A stretch of DNA of 64,000 nucleotides from Pantoea ananatis LMG 2665 (lineage in GTDB: Bacteria; Pseudomonadota; Gammaproteobacteria; Enterobacterales; Enterobacteriaceae). Position numbers and translations under genes: made by a program. The DNA is taken from positions 744,001-808,000 of the forward strand of contig NZ_JMJJ01000005.1 in the NCBI RefSeq assembly GCF_000710035.2. Direction: 5' to 3'. Of the stretch, positions 59,658 through 64,000 are shown piece by piece. How positions within the stretch are numbered: the stretch's first letter is position 1; every line of letters starts with the position of its first letter. Under the pieces are notes generated by a model. The model saw only the letters and a list, made by a program, of their open reading frames with translations. It was not told the DNA's origin and did not search any database.

Positions 59658-61026
59658 AATTGACGGAAACACGCAGTCCGCCCAGTAACGGACTGCTCTC
59701 CAGCGTGACGGCCGCCCCGTGCCAGGCACAAATATCCTGCACCAGCGCCAGCCCAATGCCCGCTCCGGCCTGCATCGCGGCATTATCCAGCCGGATAAAA
59801 GGCCGCAGTGCTTTTTGTTGCTCTTCCCGGCTAATCCCCGGTCCTGAGTCTTCAATTTGCAGCCTGCCGTTCTCTACGCGGGCCGTAATGATGCCCTGCG
59901 CTGGCGTGTACTTAATCGCGTTATCCAGCAGGTTGGCGCACAGCTCGCCCAGCAATAGCGCATCGCCTTTCACCTCACAGTGCTCATCCCCTTCGTAACC
60001 CAGGTCAATCTGTTTCGCGCGCGCCGCTGCATAACGACTCAGGCACGCTTCACGCACCACTGCCGCCAAATCCACTCTCGTCATGGGTTTATCTTCCCCG
60101 TGGCGGGCTTTGATGCGCGCCAGTTGTAACAAACGGTCGGTGAGCAGAATGGTGTCATCCAGCGTGTAGTGCATGCTCTGTAGACTTTCCCGCCACTGTT
60201 CGGGCCGATCGCTATCCAGCGCCGTGCTAATCTGCGTTTTCAGAATGGTGAGCGGTGTGCGCAGCTGATGCGCGGCATCGGCGCTGAACCGATCCTGCCG
60301 TGCCAGCAATTTTCTCAGCCGTTCCAGATAGCGGTTAAAGGCCACAATGAGCGGCTGAAGTTCCGACCAGGGCAGCGAAGGCAGCGGGGTCAGTTCAGCA
60401 CCGTCGCGGCGCAGGACAATCTTTGACAGCCGACGTAAAGGCCGTAATACCCGGCGCAGCATCATGCTCGCCAGCAACAAGGCGATGAGCACCAGCGCGC
60501 TCTGGCTAAGTAAGGCTGTCCGCATCAGCCCCTGGGCAAACGCCTCACGGGAATGGATAGTTTCCGCCACCAGCACCAGTGCCATACCTTCCACGCCCGC
60601 CTCGCTGACCGGCTGCCATAAGGCCGCGACCCGAATGCGCTGTTTCTGGTAAAACCCGTCATAAAAATGGACTAACGCAGGATAGGCTTCAGACATCTCG
60701 CTGGTGGCCGGAATCGGCGGCAGCCCGTCATAACCCGACAGCGTTTTACCCTGGGGCGAAATCACTTGGTAAAACAGGCGATCGTTCATATTGCGCTCAA
60801 AGCTGTCGAGCACGACCCAGGGCACATCGACCTCCAGATGCTGATGACGTACCACCAGCCGCTCGGCAACGGTGCGCGCAGAGGCCAGCAGCGAACGATC
60901 GTAGGCCTGATTCGCCGCCGCCAGGCCGCTCTGGTAATGCGTATAAACCGACAGAATCCACAGCAGGAGCAATGGCAGTCCCAGCCAGGCGAGCAGCTCT
61001 CCCCGTAGCGAGGTGATTAATCGCAT
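59638..61026 (-). CDS. tctE: Sensor histidine kinase TctE
   Basis: A 462-residue inner-membrane histidine kinase. The first helix (about 12-30) is followed by a periplasmic sensor region of about 140 residues, then a second helix (about 170-190) and a HAMP-like linker. The phosphorylated histidine is in FSADAAHQLRTPLTILK, and the ATP-binding boxes are CANLLDNAIKYTP, IEDSGPGIS and AGIGLALVQDI. It matches the TctE type, which senses tricarboxylates for the tctCBA transporter encoded beside it. Its ATG lies within the last codons of tctD (10-base overlap). Confidence 0.9.
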   Translation of the reverse strand: MRLITSLRGELLAWLGLPLLLLWILSVYTHYQSGLAAANQAYDRSLLASARTVAERLVVRHQHLEVDVPWVVLDSFERNMNDRLFYQVISPQGKTLSGYDGLPPIPATSEMSEAYPALVHFYDGFYQKQRIRVAALWQPVSEAGVEGMALVLVAETIHSREAFAQGLMRTALLSQSALVLIALLLASMMLRRVLRPLRRLSKIVLRRDGAELTPLPSLPWSELQPLIVAFNRYLERLRKLLARQDRFSADAAHQLRTPLTILKTQISTALDSDRPEQWRESLQSMHYTLDDTILLTDRLLQLARIKARHGEDKPMTRVDLAAVVREACLSRYAAARAKQIDLGYEGDEHCEVKGDALLLGELCANLLDNAIKYTPAQGIITARVENGRLQIEDSGPGISREEQQKALRPFIRLDNAAMQAGAGIGLALVQDICAWHGAAVTLESSPLLGGLRVSVNFSADRP

Positions 61027-61688
61027 GCCAGGGTTTCCAGGCTGTAACCCAGACCGCGTAGCGTCACAATACCGACATCACTTCCGGCCAGTTTTTTGCG
61101 CACCCGATGCACATAGAGTTCAATACTTTCCGGGCTGGCTTCATCCGCCAGCGTAAAGGTTTGTTCATACAAATGTTGCCGCGAGACCGGGCGACCCTGA
61201 CGCTGCATCAGCGTGGTCAGCACGCTGGATTCTCGCGGCGTCAGCGCCAGCGGTTTTTCGGCCAGCAAAAAGTAACCCTCGCCGTTCAGCACCAACTGGC
61301 CCAGCGTTTGGTTTTGTGGCGATTGCCCCTGAGAACGCCGCAGTAGCGCTCGCAGGCGCGCGTCCAGCTCATCCAGCTCAAAGGGTTTGGTCAGATAGTC
61401 ATCCGCCCCCGTGTTCAGACCGCGCACGCGGTCATCCAGCGTAGTGCGCGCGGTCAGCATCAGTACCGGCACAGTTTGTCCCCGGCGGCGCAGCCGGGTT
61501 AATACTTCAATGCCGTCCAGGCGCGGCAGAGAGACATCCAGTACGACCAGCGCATAATCTTCGCTTTGCAGGCTGTGATCGGCCGCCAGGCCGTCCGCCA
61601 CCCAGTCCACAGCAAAGCCTTTTTGTGTTAACGCCTTCTGTAACCATCGAGCCAGCTCGGCCGTGTCTTCCACCAGTAAGAGACGCAT
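61017..61688 (-). CDS. tctD: Response regulator TctD
   Basis: A 223-residue OmpR/PhoB-type response regulator. The receiver domain has the phosphorylated aspartate at about residue 51 (VVLDVSLPRLDG) and the conserved lysine in YLTKPFELDELDAR. The winged-helix output domain starts at about 130 (LALTPRESSVLTTLMQRQGRPVS, SIELYVHRVRKKL). It probably activates tctCBA, divergent from it. The start at 61688 follows AAGG by 7 bases; the frame opens at 61703 without a better site. Confidence 0.92.
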   Translation of the reverse strand: MRLLLVEDTAELARWLQKALTQKGFAVDWVADGLAADHSLQSEDYALVVLDVSLPRLDGIEVLTRLRRRGQTVPVLMLTARTTLDDRVRGLNTGADDYLTKPFELDELDARLRALLRRSQGQSPQNQTLGQLVLNGEGYFLLAEKPLALTPRESSVLTTLMQRQGRPVSRQHLYEQTFTLADEASPESIELYVHRVRKKLAGSDVGIVTLRGLGYSLETLACD

Positions 61689-61714
61689 ATCACATCCTTT
61701 CACTAAACCTCATG

Positions 61715-61735
61715 AATGAAAGGTAAATGAAAGGT
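61715..61735. promoter_or_regulatory. Direct repeat, candidate TctD binding site
   Basis: AATGAAAGGT occurs at 61715-61724 and again at 61726-61735, 11 bases apart, the one-turn spacing typical of OmpR-type regulator sites. It lies in the gap between divergent tctD and tctC. A CCTTTCA inverted copy lies just before it at about 61697. Confidence 0.5.
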
Positions 61736-61807
61736 TGCTGTTTTAACAATTCAATAACACCGAATAGTCGGTAGTAATCACACTCTGAAACAAAGATGGA
61801 GCGCACG

Positions 61808-62788
61808 ATGAAAAAAATAATCCACACCGCCCTCGCCTCTGCCCTACTGGCTCTTATGTTGCCCTCATCAGGTTATGCTGCTGCACCCGACAGAACAGAA
61901 TGCATCGCACCGGCTAAACCCGGCGGCGGTTTTGACCTGACCTGTAAGCTGATTCAGGTTTCGCTGATGGAAACGAAGCAGATCGAGAAGCCGATGCGCA
62001 TTACCTACATGCCAGGTGGCGTAGGCGCGGTGGCCTATAACGCGATCGTTGCGCAGCGTCCTGCCGAAGCCGGTACGGTCGTGGCCTTTTCGGGGGGATC
62101 GCTGCTGAACCTGTCTCAGGGAAAATTTGGTCGCTACTCGGTTGATGACGTGAAGTGGCTGGCGGCGATCGGTACCGATTACGGCATGATTGCCGTGCGT
62201 GAAGACGCGCCGTGGAAAAACCTGGGCGAACTCATGGCGGATATGAAAAAAAATCCCACCAAAGTGGTGGTGGGTGCGGGTGCCTCTATCGGCAGCCAGG
62301 ACTGGATGAAAACGGCGCTGGTCGCAAAAGAAGCCGGTATTGATCCGCGCAAAATGCGCTATGTCGCGTTTGAAGGCGGTGGTGAAGTCGTCACCGCCCT
62401 GCTGGGTAATCATATTCAGGTGATGTCGGGCGATCTCAGCGAGATGGTGCCGCATTTACAAGGGGGCAAACTGCGCGTGCTGGCGGTAATGGCAGACAAA
62501 CGCCTGCCCGATCAGCTGGCCTCGATTCCTACCGCCAAAGAGCAGGGCTTTAACGTGGAATGGCCGATTATTCGCGGCTTCTATCTTGGCCCTAAAGTCA
62601 GCGATGCCGATTATCAGTGGTGGCAGAGCGCCTTTGAGAAAATGGTGCAAACCCCGGAATTCAAGAAGCAGCGCGAACTGCGAGGCCTGTTCGAATTCAA
62701 TATGTTTGGCGCTGAACTGGATAAATACGTGAAAGACCAGGTTGCCGCCTATCGCGAGCAGGCGAAATCCTTTGGTCTGGCTAAGTAA
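61808..62788 (+). CDS. tctC: Tricarboxylate-binding periplasmic protein TctC
   Basis: A 326-residue periplasmic receptor of the tripartite tricarboxylate transporter family (Bug-type), binding citrate or related tricarboxylates. The signal peptide MKKIIHTALASALLALMLPS ends near YAAAPDR. The mature protein has PGGGFDLTCKLIQVSL, TYMPGGVGAVAYNAI and EGGGEVVTALLGNHIQVMSGDLSEM, the family's binding loops. The ATG at 61808 is 6 bases after GGAG; the frame opens at 61796. First gene of tctCBA. Confidence 0.93.
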   Translation: MKKIIHTALASALLALMLPSSGYAAAPDRTECIAPAKPGGGFDLTCKLIQVSLMETKQIEKPMRITYMPGGVGAVAYNAIVAQRPAEAGTVVAFSGGSLLNLSQGKFGRYSVDDVKWLAAIGTDYGMIAVREDAPWKNLGELMADMKKNPTKVVVGAGASIGSQDWMKTALVAKEAGIDPRKMRYVAFEGGGEVVTALLGNHIQVMSGDLSEMVPHLQGGKLRVLAVMADKRLPDQLASIPTAKEQGFNVEWPIIRGFYLGPKVSDADYQWWQSAFEKMVQTPEFKKQRELRGLFEFNMFGAELDKYVKDQVAAYREQAKSFGLAK

Positions 62789-62800
62789 CCGGGAGAGAAC

Positions 62801-63232
62801 ATGAGCGATCGTATTTTTGCCACCTTGTGGCTGGTACTGTGCCTGGCGGGACTGGTTATCGCCTGGCAGATTCAGAGTGAATACAGCTATGAGCCTGTCG
62901 GCCCACGTCCTTTTCCGCTGGTGCTTCTCAGCTTGATGGCTTTCTGTGCCGTGATGCTGCTGCTGAGAAAACCGGATGCCATCCAGTGGCCCACGCCCGC
63001 CACACTGAAACGCCTGGTGGCGCTGGCGGCGATGATGCTGGTGTACGGCGGGATGTTTGAAACCCTGGGCTTCCCGTTAGCGACCTCGCTGCTGACGTTT
63101 GGTATCGGCCTGCTGTTTGGCGCGCGCTGGTGGGCCGCTGTGCTGTCCGGCGGTGTAATGGGATGGTCACTGTTTTACGCCTTCGACCATCTACTGGACG
63201 TTACCTTGCCTGCTGGCAGCCTGTTTAATTAA
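62801..63232 (+). CDS. tctB: Tricarboxylate transporter small membrane subunit TctB
   Basis: A 143-residue inner-membrane protein with four predicted helices, the small subunit of the TTT transporter (TctB). It lies between the receptor and the large subunit TctA, as in other tct operons, and the sequence is hydrophobic with little other signature (YEPVGPRPFPLVLLSLMAFCAV). GGGAGAG precedes the ATG. Confidence 0.9.
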   Translation: MSDRIFATLWLVLCLAGLVIAWQIQSEYSYEPVGPRPFPLVLLSLMAFCAVMLLLRKPDAIQWPTPATLKRLVALAAMMLVYGGMFETLGFPLATSLLTFGIGLLFGARWWAAVLSGGVMGWSLFYAFDHLLDVTLPAGSLFN

Positions 63233-63243
63233 GGAGAGAAATG

Positions 63244-64000
63244 ATGGAAACCTGGTCTTTCCTGATGCACGGCTTTGCCGTTGCCATGACGCCGGAAAAT
63301 CTGCTGATCGCCCTTATCGGCTGCTTTATCGGCACGATCGTAGGCTTACTGCCGGGACTCGGGCCGATTAACGGCGTAGCGATTTTGATGCCGCTGGCGT
63401 TCGCCCTGCACCTGCCTGCAGAATCCGCGTTGATTCTCCTGGCCACCGTTTATCTGGGCTGTGAATACGGCGGACGTATTTCGTCGATACTGCTCAACGT
63501 TCCGGGCGATGCCGGCGCCATTATGACCGCACTGGATGGCTATCCGATGGCGCAGCAAGGTAAAGCGGGCGTGGCGCTGTCAATTTCTGCCGTCAGCTCC
63601 TTTGTCGGTTCCACCATCGCTATCATCGGCATCATCTTATTCGCACCGCTGCTGGCCCGCTGGTCGCTGGCGTTTGGCCCAGCCGAATATTTTGCGCTTA
63701 TGGTCTTCGCCATTGCCTGTCTGGGCAGCATGATGAGTCAGAACCCGCTTAAATCATTCCTGTCGGCGTTGATCGGGCTGAGCATGGCGACCGTGGGCGT
63801 GGATGCGAATACCGGCGTCTATCGCTTCACCTTTGACAGCGTTCACCTTTCTGACGGCATCCAGTTTGTCGTGGTCGTCATTGGCCTGTTCTCAGTGAGC
63901 GAAATTTTGCTGATGCTGGAATCCACCCATAGCGGGCAAAAGGTGGTGCGTGCCAGTGGCCGCATGATGTTCAATATGAAAGAGGCCGCTATGTCTGCGG
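63244..64000 (+). CDS. tctA: Tricarboxylate transporter large membrane subunit TctA, 5' part
   Basis: The first 252 codons of TctA, the 12-helix subunit of the tripartite tricarboxylate transporter; the gene continues past the window (full length about 500). The family signature GLLPGLGPINGVAILMPLAF and YLGCEYGGRISSILLNVPGDAGA are clear. Two ATGs stand side by side (63241, 63244); the second is better placed behind AAGGAG. It follows tctB by a few bases. Confidence 0.94.
   Translation, partial: METWSFLMHGFAVAMTPENLLIALIGCFIGTIVGLLPGLGPINGVAILMPLAFALHLPAESALILLATVYLGCEYGGRISSILLNVPGDAGAIMTALDGYPMAQQGKAGVALSISAVSSFVGSTIAIIGIILFAPLLARWSLAFGPAEYFALMVFAIACLGSMMSQNPLKSFLSALIGLSMATVGVDANTGVYRFTFDSVHLSDGIQFVVVVIGLFSVSEILLMLESTHSGQKVVRASGRMMFNMKEAAMSA

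Overview
The window reads as ordinary chromosome of an enterobacterium (Enterobacterales), most like the Pantoea/Erwinia side of the order. The backbone order nuoN-A, lrhA, alaA, yfbR, yfbT, yfbU, yfbV, ackA, pta ... yfcD, yfcF, yfcH ... hisPMQ-argT/hisJ, ubiX, purF, cvpA, dedD, folC, accD, dedA, truA, usg, pdxB matches the E. coli order, and most proteins are close in length and sequence to the E. coli ones as I recall them. The genus is inference; nothing here proves it. I saw no rRNA, tRNA, CRISPR array, prophage or insertion sequence.

Layout. 1-2.4 kb: the 3' end of opgD (periplasmic glucan synthesis), elaA (GNAT acetyltransferase) and an exported alpha/beta hydrolase. 2.5-17.7 kb: the complete 13-gene complex I operon on the minus strand, nuoA to nuoN with nuoC and nuoD fused. 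It carries a roughly 80-base imperfect palindrome between nuoM and nuoL and hairpins between nuoF and nuoG. 17.7-20.3 kb: the nuo control region, lrhA with a long structured leader, then alaA. 20.3-27.7 kb: yfbR, yfbT(hxpA), yfbU, yfbV and the acetate pathway genes ackA-pta. 27.7-35.3 kb: an accessory cassette for GABA or polyamine-like compounds, with an ABC transporter, a GabT-like aminotransferase and a MocR-type regulator. 35.4-37.4 kb: a medium-chain dehydrogenase divergent from a HTH regulator. 37.5-39.9 kb: yfcD, yfcF, yfcH. 39.9-45.3 kb: a D-arabinitol cassette (transporter, xylulokinase, D-arabinitol 4-dehydrogenase, divergent SorC-family regulator). 45.3-48.4 kb: basic amino acid ABC uptake. 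48.7-58.6 kb: ubiX, purF, cvpA, dedD, folC, accD, dedA, truA, usg, pdxB, all on the minus strand. 58.7-64 kb: an EamA transporter and the tctDE two-component pair divergent from tctCBA (tricarboxylate uptake; tctA runs off the window).

How it fits together. Respiratory NADH oxidation, acetate overflow and alanine formation form the conserved core. The cassettes around yfcD-yfcF-yfcH feed it amines and pentitols, and the his/argT and tct loci feed it amino acids and tricarboxylates.

No wholly new system stands out. The most interesting signals are regulatory. There is a 9-base site in the lrhA leader complementary to the ArcZ small RNA seed, and several hairpins in that leader. A near-consensus sigma-54 promoter precedes the basic amino acid binding protein gene. 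A PurR box precedes cvpA-purF. A 10-bp direct repeat at one helical turn lies in the tctD-tctC gap. A 16-codon reading frame is coupled by an ATGA overlap to the ABC ATPase gene of the amine cassette.
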